From Galerina marginata (lineage: Eukaryota; Basidiomycota; Agaricomycetes; Agaricales; Galerinaceae): a stretch of DNA of 64,000 nucleotides. Of this stretch, positions 45,089-57,030 are shown in pieces. The notes under the pieces were generated by a model. The model searched no databases and was not told where the DNA came from. It saw only the letters and a list, made by a program, of their open reading frames with translations. The DNA lies in contig JAECYW010000006.1 in NCBI GenBank assembly GCA_023014335.1, positions 1 to 64,000 on the forward strand, written 5' to 3'. Position numbers and translations under genes: made by a program. Each line of letters starts with the position of its first letter. The stretch's first letter is position 1.

Positions 45089-45560
45089 AGTTCGCCTTTC
45101 CTTTCCAACCCTTCTTTTCTCTGCTCCTTTCTTCCCTCCTCTGCTTTTCTCGATGCCTACTCCACTCACTTTCATTTTAACGACTCCCCGACTTCCACCT
45201 CATGTCTTTCATCCATATCATACGCATACATTCACCTATTCCTATTCCCGCGTGGCCGTGCCCGTCTAATCACTGTCTTTCCTCCCTTCCTGCCTTTCTA
45301 TACCGTTCGTTGTTCTTTCTCTCTCGTTCTACTTGCATTAGTTTCGCCTATAGCACAGCAATTTCAAATGCTTAAATTCAGTAGGCTAGATAATAGGCCC
45401 ATTTTATTAAAAGAATAAAGTGTGACCTTCTATTTACTGATATGACCGCCATCGACAGGAGCCCATCTGACTGCTTTAATTGAACGATTTACAGAAGGAG
45501 GCTTGGCAAAGGTATACTAGTGGCGAAAGTTATACATAAAAGCAATATGCTGAAATCAAG
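45089..45560. other. Intergenic, nothing recognised
   Basis: Pyrimidine-rich on the plus strand. It probably includes the 3' UTR of the minus-strand gene ending at 45561. Confidence 0.45.
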
Positions 45561-47827
45561 CTACCTAGCTAGTTTACGACCACTTCGCATAGTTCGAGTG
45601 TTAAGCTCAATGGGTTCCGCGTTTTCGGGCCCATCAGCAAGAATATTCTTGGGCTTTTTCTTCGGAGGTTCATTTGCTTTAACATCGGAAGCGAGTGGCC
45701 TTTTGTATCGGGCATGAGAAATGGCTTGAAGCGCCCGGCGTCCCTTGGGGACATTGTCACCTACTTTCTTCACCGTCCAAGCACATTGAATAAACACTGA
45801 AAAGCTATAAGGACCCAGTGTAGTGGAGCTGAAAATGTTTTTGACATCGTGATCCATGACAGCCACAGACTAGAGTATAACTTTAGTTCAGTAAGACGCG
45901 AAATAAATATTTACATACCTTGATCGGCCACCAATCGACGCCGGGCAATGCGATAATGGGTGTGTAGACATTGCAAGTTTTGTTCGATTGTTTACCGCAA
46001 GGGATGGTTAGAAGATAGTTTGGGAGACGCACACGGTTGCAACGGACTTGGGTAGGAGGTACTTCCGGTATCTTAGTACTCGCATAGAACGAAGTAGTCA
46101 TTTCATTAGAATCTTTAGCTGTAGGGCTACATTCAGCAGCAAGCACGCAGCAAGAAAACTTGGAATGACCTTTAGCTGAGCCTGAGGGTTGAATGATTGC
46201 CTCAGGATTGAGTAAACCAAGGCTATGCAAAGAATCCAGCATTCCTTGATCAGCAGACACATGTTGTTTTCGATAGCAGAGAACATGGGACATGAAACGA
46301 TCGTGTGCGTCATGATTCATTCTGAACGGTCTACGGCCAGACACAAGGGCAAGCGAACCATTTTTGAGAAGATTCAAGCGAGCGGTCTGGTAATCCAGGA
46401 CACCCCTTTTAAACCGGATCCAGAGAGACTCCGTTGCACAGACTTCGTAGGCGGGCATACACGGATGGATGAGAACGCTGCAGAGCATATCGCATGTCTC
46501 TTGAGCGCCATACCCGTTAAATACTCTTTGGTTGCTTTTAACAGCAATGGAGATGGGTGTATAATCCGATGACCTTAGGGATAAGGCGCGCCAGTGCTCG
46601 AGCGCTTCAAGAGACTGGGCTGGTTCTAAAGAATAGACAGGACCGTGCGTAGCACTCCAAAGTAATGGCCAGAGCTGAGGTAGTTAGGTGTTAGTTGCGT
46701 AGAATGCTATGATAAAATACGACGAACTGCGGCACCGGGTACGAGATCGGACGATAGGACTGTCCTTCGTAGCGCCATGATGTGGAAAGTCATCATGACG
46801 TTGTGGTCTGCGAAGACCAGCGTCCAGTCAGGCCGGACATATGCGGCCTGTATGGATAGTTGATGAGGGTTGTCCTTACCCTTCGGGCCATCGTGAAAGT
46901 CTTCTGGAATATCGAATGTTTTGCTTTTTTCCCCTCTGTTAACCGGACCGTTGGCTATTAATGCGCGGTACATGGAAGTTTCAAGCCAAAAACAATGTCC
47001 TTCGACACTAAAACAGATTCGAATAAGAAACTACGTACAGAGTAATAGGCGGTCAATTGGTCTAACAGAGGGAAGTGGCTTGATAATAAACGCACATTAG
47101 CTATGGCTAAGACGAGTTCTTTGCCACGGTGAGCGCAGAGCAGCTCCCCCCTGATAGAGAGAGCGTTAGCGATGTCAGTAGCGGGCTTTCCAATGAATGC
47201 TGCTAAATCAGGCTTGAAGAGGCAAGGAAATCAAAAACAAATAGCAGTGAAGACGCTAAGGTACTTGCCAATTCAACGTTGTTGCCGTTCGAAAAAGGTA
47301 CAGTGAGTGTTCCAGGTAAACTGTTGGACGCAGAGATATCATGAAACTGAAGAGCGAGTCAGTCAGAAGAAACATAACGCCCAAAAAAAGAAAGAAAAAA
47401 ATGGGCGTACTGGTGGTTCATGTTCGCCATAAAAATCCTTGTAGTTCACCGTGTCTCCATCATCGTCTTCTGCGTCAGGCTGAGTACAAGCCTTACATAC
47501 ATCGTCATCTCCATCCTTTGGCCTTTTGGATTTCGGAGGCGGCCGCTTCCTGGCCTCAGGAAGAGCAAAGAAGACCGGATCATCCACTCTGCAGCGATGT
47601 AAGGTGACGGTTTGACGGTTTCCTTCAACCTTTGCACAGCAGGCAGGATGGAAAACAAGAGAACCTAGATTTAAAAGTATATCATAGGATGGAAAGCTTA
47701 AATGGTCTATAAATGACTACATACCGTGCTCTGTAGGGTGACTTGCTGGCAGTTTCGATGATCCTTTCTTGTGCGAGAAGGTTGCAATTTCACGCGCAAA
47801 ACTGGCGACAACTAGACTTTCCGGCAT
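45561..47827 (-). CDS. Uncharacterised 634-aa protein, 7 exons
   Basis: Exons on the minus strand: 47827-47725, 47664-47411, 47346-47269, 47212-47096, 47030-46743, 46674-45919, 45869-45561; 1905 nt with closed phase throughout. Intron 3 is read as GC-AG (GCAAGT donor at 47268). I recognise no family. Residues 35-80 have HPACC and HRCRVDDPVFF, followed by a basic-then-acidic linker (KRPPPKSKRPKDGDDD, CKACTQPDAEDDDGD; about 80-110). The middle contains LAAFIGKPATDIANALSIRGELL. The large exon 6 (about 281-532) is Cys/His-sprinkled (DMLCSVLIHPCMPAYEVC). The C-terminus has PPKKKPK (about 600-606), a nuclear-localisation-like signal. A nuclear role is inference. It may belong to a repeated basidiomycete family, as the flanks are repeat-rich. 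Confidence 0.75.
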
Positions 47828-48216
47828 ATGGGTAAGTCGGGTGTAGGGAGGAAAGGTTGGTGGCAATGAGCAGGACTGCGTAGCAGCGAGATTGGCACAA
47901 GTGGCTGGCGCGGCTCGCGTCCTAAACTAGTCGGGTGACATTGTCACCTAAGTGTGACGTTACGAAGATCGGCTTAGTGCAATTTGCGCGGAAACTGCAC
48001 CACTGCAGCTATGCACCTTACACTCCTTATTAGTTATTTTATTAGCAGTAGTAGACCAAAGAATATGTTTTTGTACTTATAACGAGCTGAGAAAGCTCCA
48101 AAATAAGTTATCACATACTTTGTTTATCCATGTTTTGATTTCGATCTTCTCGGATAAGATGCGGCATTGCCAGATAAGATTGCCTAGACGGATGACAGAG
48201 AACGTTTGATGCAAGT
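47828..48216. other. Intergenic, upstream of two genes
   Basis: Promoter region of the minus-strand 634-aa gene. No motif stands out. Confidence 0.4.
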
Positions 48217-49429
48217 TTGATGTTGGTTAACCATAGGTGGCGAAACCGGTACCTCGTTCAGACCACGCCCGAGTTCTGGACCTGGGTCAAATTTCTCCCA
48301 GCGGCATCGCAAATCCCAGGACACCTGGAGCATCTCGCGCAGACGTGGTTCCGGAGGTCGCTAGGCATCCTTGTTTACATCGAGTTTGAGACCGACCTGC
48401 ACTTCCATACCCCAACGCCGCCACCTTAACACGTGGTATATAGTTGCTGGAAGGTTCTGCGTTGTCGATACTATCATCCTCCCATGCGCACCGCGAATTG
48501 TTTCGCTCAAATGTGTTCTCGCCACCAGCGCTACTGTCCGTTCTTTTCTCACCGTTCCGACCTAGGGAATTCTTTCACTGCAATACATCGACCTCACCCC
48601 ATCAATATGACCTCGCTGTTATTGCTAGAGGAAGTTTTTCGAATAAAGTTCCCGACGTCGACTAAGGGTATGGTACCGCATGGTCGAGCAATTCTGGCCT
48701 TTACACCAATTGTGGCCTATCACCTGAAAGGTCTGCAAATAATTCTCATCTATCCCAGCCGTGACCGCCGGATTTTTAATGCCCAAAAACTCCCAGCGCT
48801 TGTTTCGCTTTAAGTGAAGATTCACGATAGGGAGTCAAGATGGGATGGAATTTGAATCACTATATTCCGTTAATTGGCACAGTACATATCTCAGCTTGAA
48901 TATCTAAGCTTCCTTCCCTTGCTCTTGCGAATGCTGATTCAGATCCACGCCCTCATCAAATAAACCCATCCTCCGAGATGGAGAGTATGTTCGCAGCAAT
49001 GCCAACTATCAAGACATTGGTCCTCAGCCAGGGCCTCCATGTCAACTTGCCAACATTGAGGAAAGTTGCTCAAGGAGAACGTCTGCCGTCCCTGATCAAC
49101 CTCCGAATAGGGTCCGTGGGCGGACGCCAGGTCTTGCAGATGGTTGAAGTACGAAACAACTTGGCGACATACCTGGCTCTACGACCTCAGCGCTCCGGTG
49201 ATATTTCTATGCATATTTTGAGCCCAATCTCTCGGTGATGCATCTGTTAGTTCCAGAGGAGGAAGAAAAGATTATCAACGCAGAGGCCATAATGCTTCGG
49301 GACTCTGCCGCGAGCTGCGCTGGTGTCAAATTTGTAGTTGATGGTAGGGATTGTCAAGTCGGACATCAATTACAACCGATTCGACGAACGCCGCTATCTC
49401 TTATGAATAATAATCTGGAGAATTATTGA
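48217..49429 (+). pseudogene. Decayed F-box/LRR-like gene
   Basis: Successive frames carry F-box-family text: VNHRWRNRYLVQTTPEFWTWVKF (the end of the F-box region), then an LRR-like MPTIKTLVLSQGLHVNLPTLRKV...LPSLINLRIGS (48990-49150), and an acidic tail (LVPEEEEKIINAEAIMLRDS). They lie in different frames with stops between them and no set of good introns joins them. The N-terminal F-box start is missing. Confidence 0.5.
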
Positions 49430-52400
49430 GATGCAGGCAAGTAACACGATAGAAAGCGAGCATGGAGCATGTTCCAGGCGCCTAATAAAGGCGAAGAGGA
49501 CCAAAAGAAAATGAGAAAATTGAAAAGGTCGGGAGAAAACGCACTGGAGGTGTGGTCCACCGAAGACCGAGAATCGGGTCCTGCGGAAATTATATCAGAA
49601 ATCGAGGAAGAATATGAAATAAAATTCATCAAATCAAACTCTGTGAAGACTGTTTCCAATCGCCATTTTCCCCTTCGGAGCTATACCAAAAGGCACAAGC
49701 TTCTTAGCATGCATGCTTAGGTGCGTCCAGTTCCAGAATTAATACATGCCCTAGATCGAGAGAGAATTCCAGCGAGTTGAAGACTTACTCGTAGTTTTTG
49801 TTCTAGTCCTTTTTGCTTAACGCAGGCGCCAAAATTGTCAATTCAATAAGCCAGGATTTGGGTGGAGGTGGAAGTCTAATGCGCCTGTACCTGAGGCTAG
49901 ATAGCGATAAGAACGAAGGAAAGAGTGGGTTGAAAATGAAATAAACTCACTGGCAATGTCGAAGAATCACAAAGACAGACCTCACGTCGTGCGACAGGCC
50001 TATAAGTTTTCCCCAAATTTCGGATCGCAGGATGATTAATCCAGAAAACAATTGAGTTTACTTTGAACGCCTGTTCCAAATGTCATTAACAAATCTGACA
50101 CGACGCAAACGAGTCTAAGGGTTTAAGACACCAACCTTGGTACTCATGGACTCACCTCCATCACTTCGCATCATTTTGGGTCACGCTTGACCAAGGACCA
50201 GTTTGAAATTTCATCTAAACACCTGAAAAAGAAAACATCATCAAGCGTCACTGAATCATAAGTCTCGGCTCGTGGAAGGGGCCTAGAAGCTGATCGAATG
50301 AACTATAAACCACAGCGTGGAAACATAGCTTCGCATATCAAAAGCACCCCGCTAAATAGCCACAACCTTGTGTCTGCGTAACAAGGATGGTTGTATATGT
50401 GCTCCTGAACGCTGTGATTACCCAATAAGTATCGGTGCTTCAAAGGGAGAAGGAGTAGGGGAAAATGACAATGAGAATCAAACACGGTGAGTGTCTGAAT
50501 TAGATGTCATAAAATTAGTTATATGGGCGACAGAAATGTTGAAAGAGAGTGTCACAGACCAGAAAATAGGTCCTAGGAACATGTATCAGAGAACCTGCGA
50601 AAAATACTAAATTCAGAGCGCTGAATGCAGGCAGAAAGGACGGCACACATTCCGAGCAGCGTGAAAAAGCAATTTGTTGAGGGCAGTTTACCGAACAAAA
50701 GCCAATGAAACGCCGCCAGACAGCGCAAAAATCAACACAATGAAAGATGAAAGACCCTAAAATATGACAAGAAGAAAAGGCAATCGAAAAAACGGAGATT
50801 GTAAACATAGAAAGGGCAAAAAAGGCGAGCAACCGTCATTTCTAAAGCAAGAAATTCCTTTTGAAAAGAACCACCTGGATTACACAGCAAAACGAATGAC
50901 CAGCACGTCTTATCCTGTGAAAAGGCGTGGAGGCAACCAAATGGGTCGTCTGCAGAAAATCATCGCTGAGGTGGTTCGAAGACGGATTTTCGCATCATCT
51001 AAGCTTTTAAAATAATTGAATCGGGTAAAAGAGGGACGGCGCAAGAGGGAGAAAGAAGGAAAACGCACACAAATAATGTTGTTGGGATGGCACAGTTGCG
51101 AAAGTGTAGACGCCTCACTTGACCAGGGGACCTGAATGATATTAAATGACAATGAACTGCTGAACTGCTAGATTAGACTGACCGGCGCAATCGTAACTTG
51201 GACACTGCATGAACCAAAGAAAGTTAGCATTATTATCTTTGACTGAAAATAATGGACTGTCCGATAAATAAGGACATAGGGTTCTCAAGCCGTCCTTAGT
51301 GTTCTAACGGCGGGTAAATTGTGGTGGACTTCCTGCCATCAGAAAACCCAACGTCGGATAGGGGGGGAAGCCTGGCTCTCAAAGCACTCGAAATCCGATA
51401 ATTATGCTTTAACCTCTGGGTCCAAAGTTGTAAGCACCTTGAAAGAAGCAGAAGAGACTGATTTGCGCTTACGAATACCGTTCATCTGCGAGTCGCATTA
51501 TGGTCGCTGCTTTATCTCAGTTTTGACTTATCCTGGGACCTTGAACTTGATATGGGAGTAACATCTCTGTGGTAAAGATTAGAAACAACATTTAGGAGAT
51601 GAAGAGTGTAGGAATGAACTAAATATGAAAAGAGAAAACGCACTCATGATCGATAAACCTCATCAACTTCCAGGAGCAAGCCTACACCGAAGTACGACAT
51701 TCGTGATGGTCTCAATGCATATGCGGACACGTAAAAATGTGGAGGCTGTAGAATGGATAAGAGCAGAGCATAGATGATCTTTGAATATGGCTTACTTACC
51801 TACTGCGACCCCTTGTAGCTTCCCCCTCAACGTGTGGGTTCAAGGGTAAATGACGACGCCAACGCGATGGCTTATGAAAGTAGCTGATTTGAGTGAGTAC
51901 TGGGCATGTATTATAACAACCCTTTCTAGCTTTCTAGCCCTCTAACTCTGTGCTGTTGTGCATTGGATTCGGGGCATGAGCCATGCGGATGCTATGACGA
52001 GAAAGACCCGAACAATAGACCCAAGGAGCAGGGCATGTGCTGAAGCCAGAGTAAGATAGGGTGCGATAAGAACCAGATCGATAGAGAGGCGGCTTGGAAG
52101 GCTTCTTTCTCCGACTCCAGTTCCAAAGGAAGTTACACCTTGTCGTCATCGTCCTCGTTGATGCCGACGATAATGATCAGGTAAGTCTTAAAGCTTTCCC
52201 ACGGATTTGGAAGGCCGGCTAACTCGCCCCAAAGCTGGTGTGCATGGTTTGCGGGAGTCTCGTTTCTATGTTTTTGCTCTGACGTTGATTACACATCTAA
52301 ATGCAAGCCTCTTTCTCCCTTCATTCTCCCTTCATCCTGCTTTCAGCAATACTGACTTCAACCCAAAAATCCTTTTCAGCTTCCTACTTAGACGCAATGG

Positions 52401-52599
52401 TGATCACACGCGTTTGTATTTCCAGCTGGAGTGACTGTTAACGTTTTATGGCCATTGCGACACAAATTGGGTACTTTAAATGGTCAGAAAGCTGTGGAAT
52501 ATTGAGAGGCTGAGCGGCTGAGCGGCGATGACGACACGGATCAGAACACTGTACGTCCTTTCCTTCCTTCCCCATTTCCCCGTATCATTTCTCGCTAAC
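49430..52599. other. Gene-poor stretch, nothing recognised
   Basis: More than 3 kb with only short unrelated frames. A minus-strand frame (51934-52149, 71 codons) and a plus-strand one (51319-51561) have no domain or supporting splice pattern. I see no repeat shared with the rest of the window. Confidence 0.4.
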
Positions 52600-53640
52600 A
52601 CCACATGCAAATGCAGAGCAAATGCATAGCGTCTCACCCCCACCTCATCCGCTACAGTGTTTCGTATTCCAATGCACACGTACATGCCTACCTGCATCCC
52701 GCCCCTGCCTCTATGTTCTCAGCCAGCGGTGCCAACGATTCATGCATGATGCAACAGCAACAGTTTTGGTATCGGTCGCGAAAGCAGCGGTGACCACACC
52801 TCCAGCCCAGGCAACTTCCGTCCTTGCTCTCTGGCAGAATCGGGTGACTATATGCCACAGGCGATGCCTTCTTGCTTGTCTGCGCCTGCGATCCCCGATC
52901 TGCATTAGGATGTATGATGACCACCGCGTAATAGAGGATGGAAGCGAGGAGATTTTGAATAGAGACGAGTACTGAGGGGAAGGTCGATTTTGGCGAACGT
53001 TGAGGTTCATTCATTCTTATTATTCGTAACCTCTGAGACCCGACTGATGCGTTTTATTCACACTTTAGCCCACCACACACCGTAAATGTCAAACCCGCCC
53101 TCATAGCCTCCTTATTTGATGTCCTCTTCGTCATTAATGGCTCAGGTGTGCACTATGGAGTATGTCTTTTTCCTCTCTTTAGCTTTTTTCTTACCATCTT
53201 CCTTCCTATTTTCTACCTAAAACGTCGAGCTGACCTTCTAAATCCATTCTCCAGTACGAAGCCCAGCACCGCCGTCAACCACGTCCTCAAACTCCCACTC
53301 ATCGAGCTCGTCTTCTTTACCTGCTCTAGCACATGTACCGCACGGATCACCCTCCCGCCCAACCCACCTTGGTGGCAGAGGCGGCCCCAGCTGGACGGGT
53401 AAGTACAGATGCGTTATCACAGGAAACTAGCACAGGAAACATTGTATGCGTCGGATACTCAGATAAGACGCCCGAGAATATGCCCAAGAAGGGGGCACAC
53501 CGCGAGCTGGCGAGACATTTGTGTTTGTGTTTTGGGTCAGGTTCTAGTTCTGGTTCGAGCGGCAGATCGAGCTCAATTAACATGGCCCATGAGGAAAAGG
53601 AATGGTCAACCAGGTATCGATGAAGTTGTAGGGGTTTTGA
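52600..53640 (+). pseudogene. Decayed relative of the Ser/Pro-rich gene at 43.9 kb
   Basis: 53260-53420 aligns with 44270-44420: CCACCGTCAACG-like start, Ser-rich TCGTC repeats, GCACATG, CCACC...GGTGGCAGAGG. The following part reads MPKKGAHRELARHLCL, then GSGSSSGSSGRSS. A shorter third echo starts near 53770. No complete frame. Confidence 0.35.
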
Positions 53641-53979
53641 TGTGCCTTCGCCGGCTGCCAGGTATCTTGTTCTAGGGTAGCTTTCTTTTCGCCTATGTTA
53701 CTTCCTCCCTTCCATTTTTCTATCATGTTCTATCTCGATCATCTATCTAACAAATTTAAATTGCTCCTTAGCCTACTACGCACTACAAGCGTTAAACCCG
53801 CCATCAGAGTCTCATTCTTTGACCTCGGACTCACCCAGGCGGACGGCGGACGTTATTGAAGAGCTTGGCCGCTCGGTGGGGGATACGACCGCCGGATTGC
53901 CTTGAAAGTGGCAATACATACCAGCTCCCGCGCTGGTTGGCTGTCAAAGTTATGCCGTTTCCCACGACTTACTCCCGCC
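53641..53979. other. Intergenic, weak echo of the Ser/Pro-rich family
   Basis: The text from 53770 (CCTACTACGCACTACAAGCG...) resembles the start of the block at 44270 and 53260. Otherwise nothing is recognised. Confidence 0.35.
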
Positions 53980-54126
53980 GTCGTGCACAAAAAAGCCTTT
54001 GCGCGGAAACGGCAGCAACTCTTTTGAGATAAAAGTTAAGAGAGAAAGTGGCTAACGGTCATATACCTTATAGCCAAAAATTGTTTTTGACACGTTAAAC
54101 GAAGAAATGAATGAACATCAAGGCAT
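53980..54126 (+). repeat. Inverted paralogous sequence, left arm
   Basis: Reverse-complementary to 55741-55883 over about 145 bp with few chang­es: GTCGTGCACAAAAA, GCGCGGAAACGGCAGCAACT, CCAAAAATTGTTTTTGACAC and GTTAAACGAAGAAATGA. In this arm the protein-like reading CAETAATLLR is followed at once by a stop. Confidence 0.8.
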
Positions 54127-54749
54127 CAAGTGGGTTGTTGAGCGTGAGAATAATGTCCGGGCCCCCTGTGGTAGACCTTTTCTGAGTACAGTCTCTCCTG
54201 ATTTTAACATTCAAAATTTACATATAGCGTACTCTCAGTGTAAGTCTTTGCCGCCGGCTCAAGCACCCTGTGCGAGTAGGAATTCCTCCCGAGGCTCATA
54301 GGGTTTTCTCCTGGGCGTGCATGTGGGTGTTTTTGCTACGTTTTATGGTTTATTGCAATCATAAATTTCTTACCCCTTCTTCAGATGGGCGCATTAGCGA
54401 TGAGTAACGTCACATCGTGGCAGAGCTTCTCGATAGATCGAGACTTCAGGTGGCCTTGTGAATGGGTGGTAAGTATGTGTCTGCATTTTTGCCTTGGCTA
54501 ATTACTGACAGTTCCTTCAGGCGCCGTCTAAGTTCGATCATGGGCTACATCCCGGTACCCCGGTACATATGCTCGTTCCTTGAGCGAAGAGTGAGGAATT
54601 TATATCTTTCTAGGTTTCTTTTAACTTTAAACTCATCGGGAGATGGGTACTCTGACTCTTGACTTCGCTTTATTTCTAACCTCTAGCTCCTCGGAGCCTC
54701 CTCCACGTTCATCAGCCAGGTAGGTGGGACATCCCCCATCATCACCTTT
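54127..54749. other. Intergenic between inverted arm and G-alpha pseudocopy
   Basis: Continues the reading MNEHQGIKWVVEREN into 54301 without a recognisable domain. The rest is unassigned. Confidence 0.4.
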
Positions 54750-55412
54750 CTGTCCTAAAAACGGATCGCTAATAATAATCTCCAGGAGCCTAAGGGATCT
54801 CCAGATTTTAATACCTGGTCCTCATCAACAGCATCCAAATAGCACGAGCAACTCCAACATCCGATTCTACACGATCACGAACACAATCAGCGACGGCAGA
54901 ACTGAAAACGAACCAAAAGTCCTACCTGAGTCTTCTCCTCCAACAACCCCTGATCGTACTCGTACAGAAAATGATTGACGTCACCGACTCGGAGCAGTGG
55001 ATCCATTTATTCCTCTCCGACCTTTGCCCGCCCATGTCGAACATGTGTATTCTGTCAATTGAAAGCAAAAACAGGCCGCGGTCAGTCCCACGAAACATAT
55101 GCAGAGCAGGACAAGCACTGGTAGTGTAGAGCCAGAAGTCAAGGACTTTCTCCCCGAGTGCCTTTGTCATGAAAGGATCAGCGAACGGTAAGGTGAAAAA
55201 GAGAATCTACGCGCCCTATTCAGGTACTCCACACAATCTAGGCCAATCTTCTTCACGTAAATTATAACATGCTGTGCCGAATCGAGTACGTTCTTTTAGA
55301 CGACTGGCCGATATTCTTGAAGCTCTGAATGCGAGAATCCGTTCTGATGGATAATTTTCATCTGCTTCACGATGGTACTCTTGCCCGACTCGCCAGAGCC
55401 TAGAGACGAAAT
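54750..55412 (-). pseudogene. Deleted pseudocopy of the G-alpha gene
   Basis: Aligns with the functional gene at 38552-40194 in the same orientation, introns included. It has the P-loop exon start (55380-55412), the exon 2-intron 2-exon 3 junction (about 55145-55340), then intron 4 and exon 5 ([17 protein letters not shown], about 54960-55070) and the start of intron 5. Exon 3 beyond about 15 codons and all of exon 4 are deleted, so exon 3 runs straight into intron 4. Exons 6-8 and exon 1 are absent or unrecognisable. Retained introns show a DNA-level duplication, not a retrocopy. Substitutions include K to N and F to S in switch II. Confidence 0.85.
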
Positions 55413-55740
55413 GAGAAATGTATTGGGAAAATGTGAACAGAAATGCGTCTGGTTCACGGAGTTATATTATTTCGTCTTCCATCGGATTCGGAACGAGTAT
55501 TTGTGATCATTTTATTTTATTTTTGGCATGTAATGTAAATAGCTCAGTATTAAGACATGATGTGCGCCAAATATTGGCCTCAAATATTCAGAGATAGGTG
55601 GCTCTAACTCACGCTGAAGATAAGATATAAATATTCTCGTTACCGATCATCCCAAAATAGCGTCGGCGGTATGAACGCTCCGGAAAAAACACTTGCACAT
55701 TCTCAAGCTTCTCGTGTATCTTGGAATATAGTTTTTGGAT
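55413..55740. other. Unassigned, coding-like text on the minus strand
   Basis: On the minus strand, directly after the right inverted arm, one frame reads EEMSEPEGIQKLYSK, IHEKLENVQVFFPER and YFGMIGNENIYILSS, ending near 55610. It looks like the remnant of a real exon of unknown family. Confidence 0.4.
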
Positions 55741-55883
55741 GCCCTCAGGTTCACTCATTTCTTCGTTTAACGTGTCAAAAACAATTTTTGGCTGTAAGAT
55801 GTATGGCTGTTAGCAAATTTCTCTCTGAACCTTTCTCTCAAAAGAGTTGCTGCCGTTTCCGCGCAAGACTTTTTGTGCACGAC
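55741..55883 (-). repeat. Inverted paralogous sequence, right arm
   Basis: Reverse complement of 53980-54126. On the minus strand it reads CAETAATLLRERFREKFANS, then an intron-like TACAG boundary, then PKIVFDTLNEEMSEP. This is better preserved than the left arm. The arms flank the G-alpha pseudocopy. Confidence 0.8.
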
Positions 55884-57030
55884 GGTATGCACGGAACGTT
55901 AGGCTGCAAATAAGGAAATACACTGCTCAACGCCTTTCAGATCAAAGATGGACGATGTAGTTGATCTTATCTTATCGCCTGTGCACTGTGATCCCCAATT
56001 GCCCTATGATTTGAGGGATTGAGGCTGCCATCAACGGATTACGATCAGCAATCAAAATCCTGATGGAAGATTTCGCCCATTGCCATTTTTGTTATGTGAG
56101 GAATCTCCCCGGTAACTCAACTCAAAGCATCGTTTATTGAGGGTAAGCACGTCATGCCTTCTGTGACGCCCAGTTGGGGCTATGATCTCCCGTCGGTGCC
56201 ATGGACCATGGGCCACGACTGTATCCCACCATTAGTCGCACTTGGCAGACGCACTTCATATCTCTGTCGCCGCCCACTCATACTCTCCAGTAATATGGCG
56301 CTGATTCTGCAAGCTCTCTTGATGACCGTGAATATACGTCAATTGCAGACTAAGTGTTTACGGTGACGCAGTCAGTACGAGTAGGGGCCGCACCGCTTCT
56401 GAGGTCAGTTCTGCATTGTTTAAATTCATATCGCAGCGCACTCGACCCAGATTTGTTCCTTTTCTGAATCAATCCGAGTGTCCAATTCCTGGGGGATGAT
56501 TCCAAGTTTCAATTTTGCCACAATTTTGTACATGCTGGGCAACAGTACGCGGGTTGCGAGTCGAGCCGAGCTGACTCGCATTTGAATGATTCTAAGTTAA
56601 GATCCCAAAACAGTAAGCATAAAGTAGAGCTGTGTGGACTCGGACGAACCAATCACCTGAAACGCCCATCGCGGCCCTCGGGTAGGTGGTCGAGAACCAT
56701 GCCTTAATTCTACAACCCGTGGGGCCTGCCTTATTGTTAAGTCGGTTAAGTGATACGCCGTGACAGCAGGAATGTGATAGTGCGCAGCTGTTGACGATGG
56801 TCACCGGTCATGCTTCATGTCGTTACCTAAATACATGAAGAGATGCCTGACTATTCAATTTGGAGAATCCGGCAGTTTGAACTTGTGAAGGGTGCTTATC
56901 GATTTCCTCTGCGTTAATGCTACCCTTCAAGCCTTACGTCTGAAGAGCAGACCGCAATAACATGGTGGATTTACTATAAATAAGGGTGGGGTAGTCAGTC
57001 CGTTGTCCTTCAGTCAATCCTCCAAACACG
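55884..57030. other. Intergenic, upstream of a microgene
   Basis: No gene or repeat recognised. A TATAAATA (about 56975) lies 55 bp before the ATG at 57031 and may serve that gene. Confidence 0.4.
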
